In this document: one piece after another, positions 17,479 to 26,933 of the stretch
Layout of the letters: each line of letters opens with the position of its first letter
Numbering within the stretch: position 1 is the first letter of the stretch
From: Sva-07 sp963716235
GTDB lineage: Bacteria; Actinomycetota; Acidimicrobiia; Acidimicrobiales; Ilumatobacteraceae
Length of the DNA: 64,000 nucleotides
Assembly: GCA_963716235.1 (NCBI GenBank)
Contig: CAVQTE010000014.1
Location: 95,807 to 159,806 of the forward strand
Direction: 5' to 3'
The notes under the pieces: generated by a model
Seen by the model: only the letters and a program-made list of their open reading frames with translations
Databases searched by the model: none
What the model was told of the DNA's origin: nothing
Position numbers and translations under genes: made by a program

Positions 17479-17898
17479 TCAGAGTAGTTGGCGGCGTCCG
17501 GTCACGAACGAGGGGGTCAGCTCGAAGCTCGCCCATCGACGCCCTGCTGCGAGCGCCCCCTCGATCTTGGCCAGGAAGTCGGCGGCCCCCTCGCCGAGAT
17601 AGTGGCGGGCGGCGGCGCCGATGTCGGCGTCGAGGTCGAACTCGACTTCGGTGACCGGACCCTCGAGTGTCACGTAACGAGCCAGCGGAAGTGGCTGCTC
17701 GTGGACGCAGAGACTCGCCCGCCCGGTCGCGCGCAGTGCCCTCGTCTTCGCCGACGTGGTCGGGCTCTGGAAGCGGGCGACGCCGTCGACCCACCGGAAC
17801 CAGATCGGCGTGCCCATCGCCCGGCCTGAGGGCAGGACCACGCTGAGCACGGCATCCAGTGGTCGTGCCAGCATCGAGTCGATCTCGTCGGAGTCCAT
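17479..17898 (-). CDS. PPOX-fold flavin/F420-binding protein
   Basis: A 139-residue split-barrel protein of the pyridoxamine-5'-phosphate-oxidase-like class. Features are RPLDAVLSVVLPSGRAMGTPIWFRWVDGV, FQSPTTSAKTRAL with the basic cofactor-phosphate contacts, and RYVTLEGPVTEVEFD. In actinobacteria such proteins often use FMN, haem degradation products or F420. Its ATG (17898) is only 5 bp from the ATG of the divergent DUF385 gene; an internal ATG at 17874 is the alternative start and would widen the gap. Confidence 0.8.
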   Translation of the reverse strand: MDSDEIDSMLARPLDAVLSVVLPSGRAMGTPIWFRWVDGVARFQSPTTSAKTRALRATGRASLCVHEQPLPLARYVTLEGPVTEVEFDLDADIGAAARHYLGEGAADFLAKIEGALAAGRRWASFELTPSFVTGRRQLL

Positions 17899-17903
17899 CC
17901 GAC

Positions 17904-18350
17904 ATGTTGGCCGACACCAGCGCCTACGATCGCCTCGTGCGCGACTGGGGCCAGCTCAACGCTGACGTGATCGCCGAGTTCCGCGCCCACGGCGGAGCCG
18001 TCGCACGCTTCGGCGGACTGCCCGTTGTGATCATCCACACGATCGGGGCACGGACGGGCACCGTCCGCGAGATCCCACTGATCCCGGTGTTCCTCGACGA
18101 TCGAATGCTGCTGTTCGGCACCGCTGGCGGCGCTCCCGAGCATCCCGCCTGGTACTTCAACCTGTGCGCTCACCCGCGCGTCACGGTGGAGTACGGCTCC
18201 GAGACGTTCACAGCCGACGTGGTGCTCCTGCCCGACGCCGACGCCGCAGGTCTCGTCGAGCGCCAGGCCGAGTCGACGCCGCAGCTCGCCGACTACGTGG
18301 CCAACGCCGCGCCGCGCGTGATCCCCGTGTTCGCGATCAACCGCCTCTGA
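17904..18350 (+). CDS. DUF385/Ddn-like F420-dependent nitroreductase-family protein
   Basis: A 148-residue protein with the deazaflavin-dependent nitroreductase (Ddn) split-barrel signature: VVIIHTIGARTGTVREIPLIPVFLDD, LLFGTAGGAPEHPAWYFNLCAHPRVTVEYG and the C-terminal RVIPVFAINRL. Members bind F420 or menaquinone-like substrates. ATG 17904 is taken as start; there is almost no room for a separate leader because the opposite gene begins 5 bp away. It is followed by inverted repeat copy 3. Confidence 0.88.
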   Translation: MLADTSAYDRLVRDWGQLNADVIAEFRAHGGAVARFGGLPVVIIHTIGARTGTVREIPLIPVFLDDRMLLFGTAGGAPEHPAWYFNLCAHPRVTVEYGSETFTADVVLLPDADAAGLVERQAESTPQLADYVANAAPRVIPVFAINRL

Positions 18351-18358
18351 ACCCCCAG

Positions 18359-18398
18359 CGATGAGCGAAAAGCCGGGATGCGGGCCGCTCGCTCATCG
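18359..18398. repeat. Intergenic inverted repeat, copy 3
   Basis: CGATGAGCGA ... TCGCTCATCG with 10-bp perfect outer arms, three mismatches and a further 3-bp inner stem. It lies between two convergent genes (stop at 18350, and the opposite stop at 18422), the same placement as copies 1, 2 and 4. Confidence 0.8.
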
Positions 18399-18421
18399 GT
18401 CGACTTCTCGCGCCCGCGAGT

Positions 18422-20200
18422 TCAGGGTACGGAGATGATCGTGACCGTTCCGGTGGAGCCGTCGATCTCGATGGTCGCGCCATCGGGGATCCGCTCGGTG
18501 GCGTCGATCACCGACACCGCACACGGCAACCCCAGCTCGCGACACATGATCGCGGCGTGACTCCCGACGGCGCCGACGTTCACGACGACGCCTTCGGCGG
18601 AGAGGAACAGCGGCACCCACGACGGGTCGGTGGTCGGCGCCACCATGATGTCGCCGGGTCCGATCGCGCCCGCGTCGGACGGGTCGAGCACGATGCGGGC
18701 GATCCCGGTCACCACACCGGGTGAACCCATCGCCCCCTGCAGCACGTCACCGGGCGACGCCACCGCCGCACCGTGCCCGCCTCGCACCGGCCAGCTGGAG
18801 ATCGGCGGGACACCGTCTTCGAGCTTGACGATGTAGGGCGGCTCCACCGTCTGCAAGTAGTGGAACGCGACGTCGCGATCGCGAATGATCGCCGACATCG
18901 ACGCCGGATCGGTGAGGAACCCGTCGACCTCGTCGTCGAGGAGCATGAAGATCTGCTGCGGATCGTCGATGACGCCGTCGGCGACCATCCGCCGGCCGAG
19001 CTCCCACAGCGCCAGCTTGGCTTCGTGGATCAACCGGATGCAGGCGTTCTTGCCCATTTCGCGCATGCTGGCGAAGAACGCCGCCGAGTTGATCCCCGCT
19101 GCGAGCGTGCCGTGCGCCTCGGCATCACCTTCGAGCAATCCCAGGATCTCGGCGGTGAGCGCCTCACGCTCGGCCGCGCCGCGTGCCTGCGCCTCGACCG
19201 GGGACTTGCTGTCGTCCTGGAAGCGCATCCGCTCGAGCATCCCCAGCGGCATCGATGGCCGTGTGGTCCACGAGTGGGCCCGCAGATCCCACTCATTCGG
19301 GCCCCGGTGGCCGTGCGTGGCAATGAGGTCGTCCCACTGCGCGAGGAACGTCGCAGCCGCCGGGTCGTCCAGGCCGGCGATGCGCTCGAGGAGACCGTCG
19401 ATGCCGTCGTCCGAAGCGGCGTCGTCGAATGCCGCAGTCAGCGCGGGCGAGTTCCTCACGGTGCGCGACATCGCCCACATCTGATTCGGGGCGTCAGCGG
19501 ATTCGATGCTGCCGACCGCGGTCAGCAGTTTCACAGCGTCGCCCTCTCGACCGATCGCCGCACAGATCGCCTGCACGGCGCCGGGGCCGAGTGATGCGGC
19601 CAGCACCGACTGGCAGTACTCGGTCCAGGCAGCCTCGAGTTCAGGGCCGGCCAGTTGACGAGCTCGGGCCACGAGCGCCTCGTTCGACAGCGACGCGAGC
19701 TCGGGGCGGTTCGTGACGTACGCCATGGCGGTCGCCGACGCCTGCTCCTGGGCGGGATAGCTCGACGCGCTCATCGCCCAGCCCATGGTTTCGGCGAGTT
19801 TGAGGCTCTGCGTCTCGTCCTCGTCGTCGGGATGTGGCGTGTACTTCGGGACACCGGGATGGTCACCGAAGTAGGCCATGTCGATGGCTTCCGGACTGGC
19901 ACCAGGCATGCGGACGCCCATGATGCGGGGCAACGACAGCTGGTTGTAGAAGTAGCCGCCCCAGTTGCCGAACACCTCGGGCGGGTCGACCGCGAACTCG
20001 TCGCGTCGCACCACTCCGAAACGGACGAAGCCCTCGGCCACCCCCGGGATGCAACCCTTCGCCCACCCGAGACTCCAGCCGAGCGGACTGAAGGGCTCCG
20101 GGCCGACCTCGTCGGCGTTCGCCCGCGTGTAGTAGGGGAATCGTGTACTGATCGCCGTATCGGTGATCCAGGTCTCCATCTCGGTTGGCGATCCGCCCAT
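18422..20200 (-). CDS. PEP-utiliser phosphohistidine-domain protein without ATP-grasp half (paralogue 1)
   Basis: A 592-residue protein. The N-terminal segment FPYYTRANADEVGPEPFSPLGWS corresponds to the start of the middle domain in PEP-synthase/rifampin-phosphotransferase proteins. The long helical part (about 60-450) is substrate-domain-like. The last 110 residues are the swivelling phosphohistidine domain, with SPGVVTGIARIV, PGDIMVAPTTDPSWVPLF and GSHAAIMCRELGLPC placing the phospho-accepting His at 548. No N-terminal ATP-grasp domain is present; phenylphosphate synthase splits the halves in a similar way, but no partner is encoded here. The start is ATG 20200; the frame is open far upstream only by chance. 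It is paralogous to 46970-48727. Confidence 0.88.
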   Translation of the reverse strand: MGGSPTEMETWITDTAISTRFPYYTRANADEVGPEPFSPLGWSLGWAKGCIPGVAEGFVRFGVVRRDEFAVDPPEVFGNWGGYFYNQLSLPRIMGVRMPGASPEAIDMAYFGDHPGVPKYTPHPDDEDETQSLKLAETMGWAMSASSYPAQEQASATAMAYVTNRPELASLSNEALVARARQLAGPELEAAWTEYCQSVLAASLGPGAVQAICAAIGREGDAVKLLTAVGSIESADAPNQMWAMSRTVRNSPALTAAFDDAASDDGIDGLLERIAGLDDPAAATFLAQWDDLIATHGHRGPNEWDLRAHSWTTRPSMPLGMLERMRFQDDSKSPVEAQARGAAEREALTAEILGLLEGDAEAHGTLAAGINSAAFFASMREMGKNACIRLIHEAKLALWELGRRMVADGVIDDPQQIFMLLDDEVDGFLTDPASMSAIIRDRDVAFHYLQTVEPPYIVKLEDGVPPISSWPVRGGHGAAVASPGDVLQGAMGSPGVVTGIARIVLDPSDAGAIGPGDIMVAPTTDPSWVPLFLSAEGVVVNVGAVGSHAAIMCRELGLPCAVSVIDATERIPDGATIEIDGSTGTVTIISVP

Positions 20201-20248
20201 GGTTGTTCCCCTTCGTCGCTCGTGTATCCCAGCGGCGAAACTTACCCC

Positions 20249-20815
20249 GTGACCCAACCCGAGCACCGATCCCAGGTCGACAGCAGCGGCGACGACTACA
20301 CCGACAGCTACGAGGACGTCTCGATGTTCACGCTGTCGGGCGACCGGGAGCAGACGTTGCTCGACAAGCAGACCGAGTGCACGTTCATGTGGACCACCAA
20401 GGCCGGTGACCCCGTCGGCGTCATCATGAACTTCGTGTTCCACGACGGCGCCTTCTGGCTCACGTGTACGCGTCGCCGCAAGCGCGTGCCCGCCATCGAG
20501 GCGCGCCCGCGGGTTGCGGTCGCCATCACGAGCCGCGGGACCGACATCGGGATCAGCCAGGCGGTCACCTACAAGGGCACTGCCGTGGTGCTCGACGATC
20601 CAGCGACCCTCGCATGGTTCTACCCCGTGCTCGCCGCCAAGGTCCGACCCGGCAACGAAACAGCGCAGGCGGCCTTCGCCGCTCATCTCGACAGCCCTGG
20701 TCGCGTCGTGATCCGCATCGAGCCCGACGGTCGCATCGGGTTCGACTCCGAAGCGATGTTCGCGAACTCACCCGCCGGCGCCACCACGACGCTCGCTCCA
20801 GGTAGCAGGGTCTGA
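20249..20815 (+). CDS. PPOX-fold (pyridoxamine 5'-phosphate oxidase-like) protein
   Basis: A 188-residue split-barrel flavoprotein-like sequence starting at GTG 20249. It contains EDVSMFTLSGDREQTLLDKQTECTFMWTT, LTCTRRRKRVPAIEARPRVAVAITS (basic cofactor-binding strand) and VTYKGTAVVLDDPATLAWFYP, typical of actinobacterial PPOX-class F420/FMN proteins. It starts 48 bp from the divergent phosphohistidine-protein gene and is 10 bp upstream of the Rieske oxygenase, with which it should be co-transcribed. An auxiliary role in flavin handling or electron supply is only a guess. Confidence 0.82.
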   Translation: MTQPEHRSQVDSSGDDYTDSYEDVSMFTLSGDREQTLLDKQTECTFMWTTKAGDPVGVIMNFVFHDGAFWLTCTRRRKRVPAIEARPRVAVAITSRGTDIGISQAVTYKGTAVVLDDPATLAWFYPVLAAKVRPGNETAQAAFAAHLDSPGRVVIRIEPDGRIGFDSEAMFANSPAGATTTLAPGSRV

Positions 20816-20825
20816 CGCAAGCGCC

Positions 20826-22094
20826 ATGGATGCACGACTGATCGAGCGGATCAAGGCGGACATGCGCTACGAGTTCGCGCGGACCGCCCCGCCCGAGGGC
20901 TTTCCCGCCTTCCACGACATCCCCACCGACCGCCACACGAGTGACCTGTTCTGGGAACTCGAACAGGAGCACCTCTGGCCCAACACCTGGGTCATTGCCG
21001 GGCGGGTCGAGGACATCCCGAATCCCGGCGACTACTTCACGTTCTCCGACCTCGGCGTCCCTCTCCTGATCGTTCGAGGGACCGACTCGGAGATCCGCTG
21101 CTTCTACAACACCTGCCAACATCGCGGCGCCCCGGTCGTTCGAGAAGCACACGGCTCGTCGCGCCGGCTGCGCTGCCAGTACCACTCGTGGACCTACGAG
21201 GTCGACGGCGGGACGCTCGTGTCCGTGCCCGACGAACGCGACTTCGTCGACCTCGACTGGGAGCAGCGCTGCCTCCCCCGCGCGAGCTGCGACACATTCG
21301 CCGGCTTCGTCTTCGTCAATCGGAACCTCGCGGCGCAGCCGTTGCGCGAATGGATCGGGTCCGCTGCCGCGATGTTCGAACCCTTCCAGGGCGAGACCCT
21401 GCGTGAGGTGTACCGGGAGTCACGGATCATCCCGTGCAACTGGAAGGTGACGGCCGAGGCGTTCCTCGAGGTGTACCACTTCCGCCACATCCATTCCCAC
21501 GACGGCGTCAGCGTGCTCGACAACCGGGGCGCAGCCATGGGTCTGTACCCCAACGGCCACAGCCGCATGATCACGCCCTACTCGCGCCAGAACATCGAGC
21601 GCGTCGGCATGACCGACTGGGACGACTGGAAGCAACTCGACCAGGGTGCGTTCCGCCGGATCGACACGGTGCCGGCGATGGTCGACTGTACGAGTACCGC
21701 AGTGAGCCTCTTCCCCAACGCGATCATCCCGCTCGGCGCGATCGGGTTCCCGATCAACCTGTTCTGGCCGGTCGACCGGCACACGACGCGACTCGACTGG
21801 ATCTACTACGCCCCTCCCGTCGAGGGCACCGATCGGTTCACTCCCGACGAGCTCCCCGAGCACTGGACCAAGCGACGGCTGGTGTACAACCAGATCATGG
21901 CCGAGGACGAGATGAACATGGCCCCGATGCAGGCGTCGATGGAATCACCGGCACTCTCGGGTATCCCCATCAACTACCAGGAACGTCGGATCTGGCACCT
22001 CCACGAGGAGATCGACCGGGTCATCGGCGCCGAACGCATCCCGCCCGAACTCAGGCTGCAACAGGTACTGGGTCCGTACGTGGAGCAGCAGTAG
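20826..22094 (+). CDS. Rieske non-haem iron oxygenase, alpha subunit (A)
   Basis: A 422-residue aromatic-ring-hydroxylating-type oxygenase. The Rieske 2Fe-2S ligands are C97, H99, C117 and H120. The mononuclear iron site has NWKVTAEAFLEVYHFRHIH with H218 and H223, and a later acidic residue completes the facial triad. It needs an electron-transfer chain; the only Rieske ferredoxin in the window is at 40192, and no beta subunit is present, so a homo-oligomeric monooxygenase is likely (inference). Its 3' end overlaps the convergent transporter permease gene by 44 bp. Confidence 0.93.
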   Translation: MDARLIERIKADMRYEFARTAPPEGFPAFHDIPTDRHTSDLFWELEQEHLWPNTWVIAGRVEDIPNPGDYFTFSDLGVPLLIVRGTDSEIRCFYNTCQHRGAPVVREAHGSSRRLRCQYHSWTYEVDGGTLVSVPDERDFVDLDWEQRCLPRASCDTFAGFVFVNRNLAAQPLREWIGSAAAMFEPFQGETLREVYRESRIIPCNWKVTAEAFLEVYHFRHIHSHDGVSVLDNRGAAMGLYPNGHSRMITPYSRQNIERVGMTDWDDWKQLDQGAFRRIDTVPAMVDCTSTAVSLFPNAIIPLGAIGFPINLFWPVDRHTTRLDWIYYAPPVEGTDRFTPDELPEHWTKRRLVYNQIMAEDEMNMAPMQASMESPALSGIPINYQERRIWHLHEEIDRVIGAERIPPELRLQQVLGPYVEQQ

Positions 22095-24040
22095 CGGCCC
22101 GACGAGCCGCGACCTGCGAGCGTATCCCACCGGCGATGCCCTCCGGATTGAGGATCGCCGTGAGGATCAGGAACAGGCCACCGATGAACACCTCCCATTG
22201 GCCGAACGTGTCCGTGACCGTGCCGAGGAGGTAGAACGACACCCCAGAGGCGGCGGTGATGCCCGAGGTGACCGCGCCACTCACGCAGGTGATCCCCCCG
22301 AGATAGGCCACGGCCAGGGCGGTGAGCGATGCCACCGCCCCGAACGACGCATCGGACACGCTGCCGAACCGGTAGGCGATCATGCAGCCGCCGACGCCGG
22401 CGATGAACGCCGATGCGGCGAACACCTCCAGCTTCACCCTGGCGATGTTGACCCCACTGGCGTTGGCGGCTCGCTCGTTCGATCGGGTCGCCAACATCCG
22501 GCGTCCCGATGCGCTCTTGCGGATGTTGGCCACGGCAATCGCCAGCACGAGCGCGACGGCGACGAGCAAGATGCCGAACACCGGACGGGAGGAGTTGCTG
22601 CCGAGAATCAGGCCGAGGTCCCAGTTCCCCAACTTCGGGTTGGGAATCTTGGCGCCTCCCGTCGACGCGTCACCGACGAACTTGGGATCCTTGAAGATGA
22701 ACTCGGCGATCGCGACCGCGCCTGCAAGCGTGATGATCGCGAGATTCGTCCCTCGGACGCGCAGCGCCGGAACGCCGACGATGATGCCGAAGACCATCGC
22801 CACCAGGGACGCGACAATGGGCGCGATGGGGAACGGAATGTCCCACTGCATCGCCAACTTCGACAGCGAGAACCCGGCGACACCAGCGAAGGCCATCTGT
22901 GCGAGCGACGGTTGACCGCCGAAGCCCGCCAGCAGGACGAGCGACAAGGCGAGCACCGTGAAGACGGTCGTGGTCATGATCGCGCCACGCCACAGGGGCC
23001 CCAGGACGAGAAGGCCGACGACGGCCGCTACCACGGGGATCAGCACCGCCAGCGGCGTGACCTTCGCCGGGGGGATCGCCGGCATCTTGAACTCCGCGAC
23101 CGACCCTCGATCCGGGAGCCGCTCGCCGAGGAACACCATCGCCACGATGATCACGATGAACGGCAACCCTTCGCGGGCACCGTACTGCGGGAACCAGCTG
23201 AAGTCGATCTGCATCTTGGTGAAGCTCGACTGCACGAGGCCGATCGCGAGACCCGTGAGCACCGTCGGCCACACCTTCGTGAACGCCCCGATGAGCGCGG
23301 CGCCGAGTGCCGGTATGAGGTACCCGAACGTGAACACACCCGACGACAGCTGGATCATCGGTGACGCAAGGATCACGACGACCGCGCCGATGAGCGAGGC
23401 CAACACGAAGCTCGACTGCGCCAGCAACTGCGGCGAGTAGCCGAGCAGGATCGCGCCCTTCTCGTTCCCTGCCGCCGCTTTCGTGGCGAGGCCGAGCCTC
23501 GTGTACCGCGACGAGATCCACACCGCTGCCGCGATCAGCAACACGATGAACACGAGCCAGAGCCCGTCGCGGGGCACCGTCACGTCCTCCATGATCGTGA
23601 CCGGCTCCCGCGGGAGGATCGCGTCGACCCGCAGATCGGAGTTGTCCTCGAACCGCTGCTCGATCAACGCCGTGAACACGATGACGAGCCCGATGCTGGC
23701 CACGACCTTGGCCAGCGCCGGTGCCCGATACAACGGCCGGAACACCAGCGTGTAGACGAGCAGACCCCATCAGGGCTGCCGTCAGCAACGCCAGCCCGAA
23801 GGCCCACCAGATCCCGACATCGTCACCGAAGTGATACCGGTCCGGAAGGCCCGGTATCGGGAACGGGTAGGCCCCCTGGCGGAGTTCGGCATAGACGTAC
23901 GCCGACCACGTGGCCATTGCCCCGTAGCCGAAGTTCACGAGACCGGACCCCTGATAGGTCACCACGAGACCGAGGCCGAACGCCGCGATGATGGCGGCGG
24001 CCCCGGTTCCGAGGAGGATGAAGAACAGATAGTCAGTCAT
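22051..24040 (-). pseudogene. Fused LivH-LivM branched-chain-type ABC permease, one frameshift
   Basis: Two membrane permease domains are in one polypeptide. The LivH-like half starts MTDYLFFILLGTG at 24040 with GLGLVVTYQGSGLVNFGYGAMA. The LivM-like half has LVLLAGFGGQPSLAQMAFAGVAGFS and RVRGTNLAIITLAGAVAIAEFIF. The frame breaks at the C-run 23765-23768: removing one base joins ALMG to LLVYTLVFRPLYRAP and gives a continuous 662-residue protein (1989 bp). The break is either an assembly homopolymer error or a real inactivating mutation. No LivF/LivG ATPase genes lie nearby. Its start overlaps the binding-protein stop by 8 bp, so the two form an operon. Confidence 0.85.
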
Positions 24041-25414
24041 CGAGGCGCCGCGTGGACGGCGTCACAGCGAAGTCGAGGGTGTCGAGTGCCTCATAGCCCG
24101 GGACGGTCTCGACGGTGCCATCGCCGACATACTCGCCGACCGGGAAACTGAAGCTGCAGACGTTCGGGATGCTCGGCGCGCTGCCGCAGGCCAACGGGAA
24201 CTCGTTCGGCCACGTGACAAACTCAGTCGACGTGCCGAGGCGCTCGTAGAGCGAGGCGCCGGTGACGTCCTCTCCTTCGTCGGCCATCGTGTTGGCGATC
24301 TGCGCCAGTGCGAACAAGTTCTGCGTGCCACAGGATGCCGAGCCCGAGCTCTGCGGGCTCTTCCGCGCCGGCCAGCTCCACGATCGCATCGGTGTCAGCA
24401 CGCTCCGGCGTGCCCGTCTCCTCGGTCTGGCCCCCGATGAAGTACCAACCGAATGCGTCGTCGCCGACCTGGCTGATCACCTCGTCTGCTGCGCAGATGT
24501 TGGTCGTGATCACCGGCGTCTCGATCCCGAGGGATGCTCGTCCCCGCATCGTCCCGATACAGCCGGCGTCCGCGTACAGCGAGAACAGCACGTCGGGATC
24601 GTCGGCCGTGGCCTGGCTCATCAAACCCTGGTACCCGGCGTCGGTCTCGTTGTCGCCACCCTTCACGGAGGTGTACGTGATGCCGACCTTGTCGAGAGCC
24701 GCCTTGAGGGCGGCTTCGGTGCCGTTGGCACCGACGTTGTCCGCGCTGATGATGCCGGCGGTCTTCGCGTCGAACTCCTCGACGGCGAACTTGGCCATCG
24801 CCGCCACCGTGGTCGTGTTGCCGCCAGTGAGGTACAGGGCGTTCGCCGCGTAGTCAGGGGGAAGGATCGGCAGCACGCCGATCACCGGGATGCTCGACGC
24901 CGTGAAGGTGTCGAAGCCTGCGAACAGATCGAGACCGAGATAGACCAGTTCGACCCCCTTGCCGGCCAACTCCTGGGCACACGCCTGCGAGGTCTCGGGC
25001 GTGCCGCCCCCCTCGCAGATCTCCAGTTCGATCGGTCGACCGCCAAGGCCACCGTGTTCATTGAGGTAGTCCACCGTTCGCCTGCGTCGCCGTCGCGATC
25101 TCGGGGAAGTCGAGCCCCGGGACTCCCACCGTGTTGACCATGCCGACGACGATCTCGTCGCCATCCGGCGGCGGCAACGCACTGAAACCCTCGCCGCCTT
25201 CGGGAGCCTCCGTGTCCGTCGGCTCGGTGTCTGCAGGTTCCGTGTCGGCCGGCTCGGTGTCGGCGGGTGCGGTCGTCTCTTCGACCTCCGCCTCGGTGAC
25301 CGCCGGTGCAGCGGAGTCATCGGACGACGAGTCCGAGTCGCTTCCACACGATGCCGCCACGAGTGCAAGGACCGTCAAGCCCGCGATCGCGCGTGCGTGA
25401 TGCTTCCGATTCAT
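24033..25414 (-). pseudogene. ABC transporter substrate-binding lipoprotein (LivJ-type), two frameshifts
   Basis: A lipoprotein signal peptide is seen at the start (ATG 25414, GAGGGGGA ribosome site), with lipobox LVAASC and then an acidic linker containing ADTEP-type pentapeptide repeats. The body is a periplasmic type-I binding fold: DEIVVGMVNTVGVPGLDFPEI, YLNEHGGLGGRPIELEICE, GIISADNVGANG and ALYLTGGNT. Two one-base excesses break the frame, one near 25074-25075 (ANG/VDYLNEH) and one near 24355-24357 (GAEEP/QSSGS). Deleting one base at each gives exactly 460 codons. The ligand is unknown; location inside the catabolic island suggests uptake of its substrate rather than leucine. Confidence 0.83.
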
Positions 25415-25475
25415 GGTGTTCCCCCTCATTTGTTGTTCCCCTGGATTGTGTTCGATTGTTGTCTTCGACGAGTGA

Positions 25476-26834
25476 TCAGTTCAGCGTGCCATCGGGCACC
25501 CAGCTCCCGTGCGCACCATAGGGCACACGACGGGGCAGATGGATGGTCGCAACGGGCGGCGCCGAGAAATTCTGGGCGTCGATGATGACCAGACACGATT
25601 CGTCCGTCCTGGTGTCGTGCTTCAGGCTGATGACCCAGCCCTCGTCCTCACCCGAATCTTCGCCGGCGGGAGCGAAGACCGGCTCCGCTCCACGGACACC
25701 ATCGCCGAGATGGTGCTCGGTGCATGTTCCGGTGCGCAGGTCGTACTTCCACAGCGCCGAGCCGAAGACGGGCTCTTCGGCATTGCCTTCTCCGGCCATC
25801 GCCATCAGATAGCCGTAGCGGGCGTCGAGCCCGATGAGGCGGTCGTTGACCCGGCCGAAGTCGCCGGGACGGTCGTCGATCTGCTCCTCGGTGACCGTGC
25901 CCGCGTCGAGGTCGATCGTCCAGCGCCAGAGGCGACCGACCTCGGCGTAGTCGTCGTTGCTCGTGCCGAATGCTTCCCTCTGGCGCGACACGTGGAGCAC
26001 GAGCGTGTTGCCGACCTCGTGGGCGTTCACGGGATGGAACACGTAGCACGGGTCGATCTCGAACCAGCGAACGTCGGCGTTGGTGCCGTTGCGTGGCATC
26101 ACACCGAGGCGGGCCCCGGCGTCACGGTTGAACTGGAACGGCATGCCGGTTTCGAGGGCGCCGAGGTTGAAGCACACCGGCAGGTCCATGAACACGACGT
26201 AGTTCCGGGTGACGTTGAAGTCGTGCATCATCACCATGTTGGGGATGTCGATGCCCTCGAGTTGCTGGAGCACGCCGTCAGCGCTGATACGGATGTAGTG
26301 CAGGTACGGCGGTTCGGGGCTCATGTAGCTGAAGGCGATGAGTTCGCCCGTGACCGGGCAGACCTTCGGATGCGCGGTCATCGAGGTGGTGAGCGCCCCG
26401 CCGAAGTTCTCGTAGCCGAGCGTGTTGAGTTCCTTGTCGACCGCCCACGGCCAGTGGCCCTCTTCGAGACACAGCAGCTTGTTGTTGTGCGGCATGATGT
26501 GGGTGTTGGCGGTGCCACGGGTGAGGTCGCCCATGTCGGCCATCATGTCGCCGGACGGGTCGGTCACGTTCGGGGTCTGGACGAACCGGTTCCGGTACCA
26601 CTCGGCCTTGCCGCCGGCGATCCGCACACCGTGGACCATGCCGTCGCCGAAGAACCAGTGGTCGGACTTGCCCGACACCGGATTCGGGCCGGTACGGACG
26701 TAGGTGCCCTCCAGCTCGGGCGGGATGATGCCGTCGACGCGCAGATCGAAATCGGTGCGCTCGTCCAGCACGGGCGCCCAGTTGCCCCGCAGGTGCCAGG
26801 GAGTGTCGGTCCGAACGGTCTCGTCGATGCTCAT
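25476..26834 (-). CDS. Carotenoid-cleavage-type dioxygenase (RPE65/CCO family)
   Basis: A 452-residue seven-bladed propeller iron oxygenase. The four iron-binding histidines of the family are visible: H155 (MTAHPK), H204 (MMHDFN), H267 (VFHPVNAHE) and H442 near the C-terminus (YGAHGSWVP). The N-terminal GTYVRTGPNPV and WFFGDGMVHGVRI are also typical. Family members cleave a C=C bond in carotenoids, apocarotenoids, stilbenes or isoeugenol-type phenylpropenes using O2. In this setting a terpenoid or stilbene-like substrate is plausible. It lies divergent from a TetR gene with a long inverted repeat between them, and about 60 bp upstream in the map from the binding-protein gene. Confidence 0.93.
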   Translation of the reverse strand: MSIDETVRTDTPWHLRGNWAPVLDERTDFDLRVDGIIPPELEGTYVRTGPNPVSGKSDHWFFGDGMVHGVRIAGGKAEWYRNRFVQTPNVTDPSGDMMADMGDLTRGTANTHIMPHNNKLLCLEEGHWPWAVDKELNTLGYENFGGALTTSMTAHPKVCPVTGELIAFSYMSPEPPYLHYIRISADGVLQQLEGIDIPNMVMMHDFNVTRNYVVFMDLPVCFNLGALETGMPFQFNRDAGARLGVMPRNGTNADVRWFEIDPCYVFHPVNAHEVGNTLVLHVSRQREAFGTSNDDYAEVGRLWRWTIDLDAGTVTEEQIDDRPGDFGRVNDRLIGLDARYGYLMAMAGEGNAEEPVFGSALWKYDLRTGTCTEHHLGDGVRGAEPVFAPAGEDSGEDEGWVISLKHDTRTDESCLVIIDAQNFSAPPVATIHLPRRVPYGAHGSWVPDGTLN

Positions 26835-26842
26835 GTGACGAA

Positions 26843-26872
26843 GGTAACAGGTCGATACCCGACCAATTTACC
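26843..26872. promoter_or_regulatory. Candidate operator between carotenoid oxygenase and TetR genes
   Basis: A perfect inner palindrome, GGTCG-atacc-CGACC (26850-26864), is flanked by outer arms GGTAA and TTTACC, in all a 30-bp dyad between divergent promoters. Its right half, CGACCAATT, recurs at 36306-36314. It is a likely autoregulatory site of the TetR gene 26934. Confidence 0.55.
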
Positions 26873-26933
26873 CGGAGTACGAAAAGTTTGCGGCAGCGTG
26901 ACCGACGCAAGTTCGCCTTGGTACTGTCAGGCC

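Noticed and set aside
16024..17487. A 487-codon plus-strand open frame
   Set aside because: Antisense to the acyl-CoA synthetase gene, with no recognisable motif.
24033..24401. Reading the 3' part of the binding protein as a separate 122-residue gene
   Set aside because: It lacks its own ribosome site and N-terminus, and its sequence continues the binding-protein fold once one base is removed.
25200..25290. Short tandem repeat in the binding-protein gene as a possible CRISPR or regulatory repeat
   Set aside because: It encodes ADTEP-type repeats of a flexible acidic linker after the lipobox; a coding low-complexity stretch, not an array.
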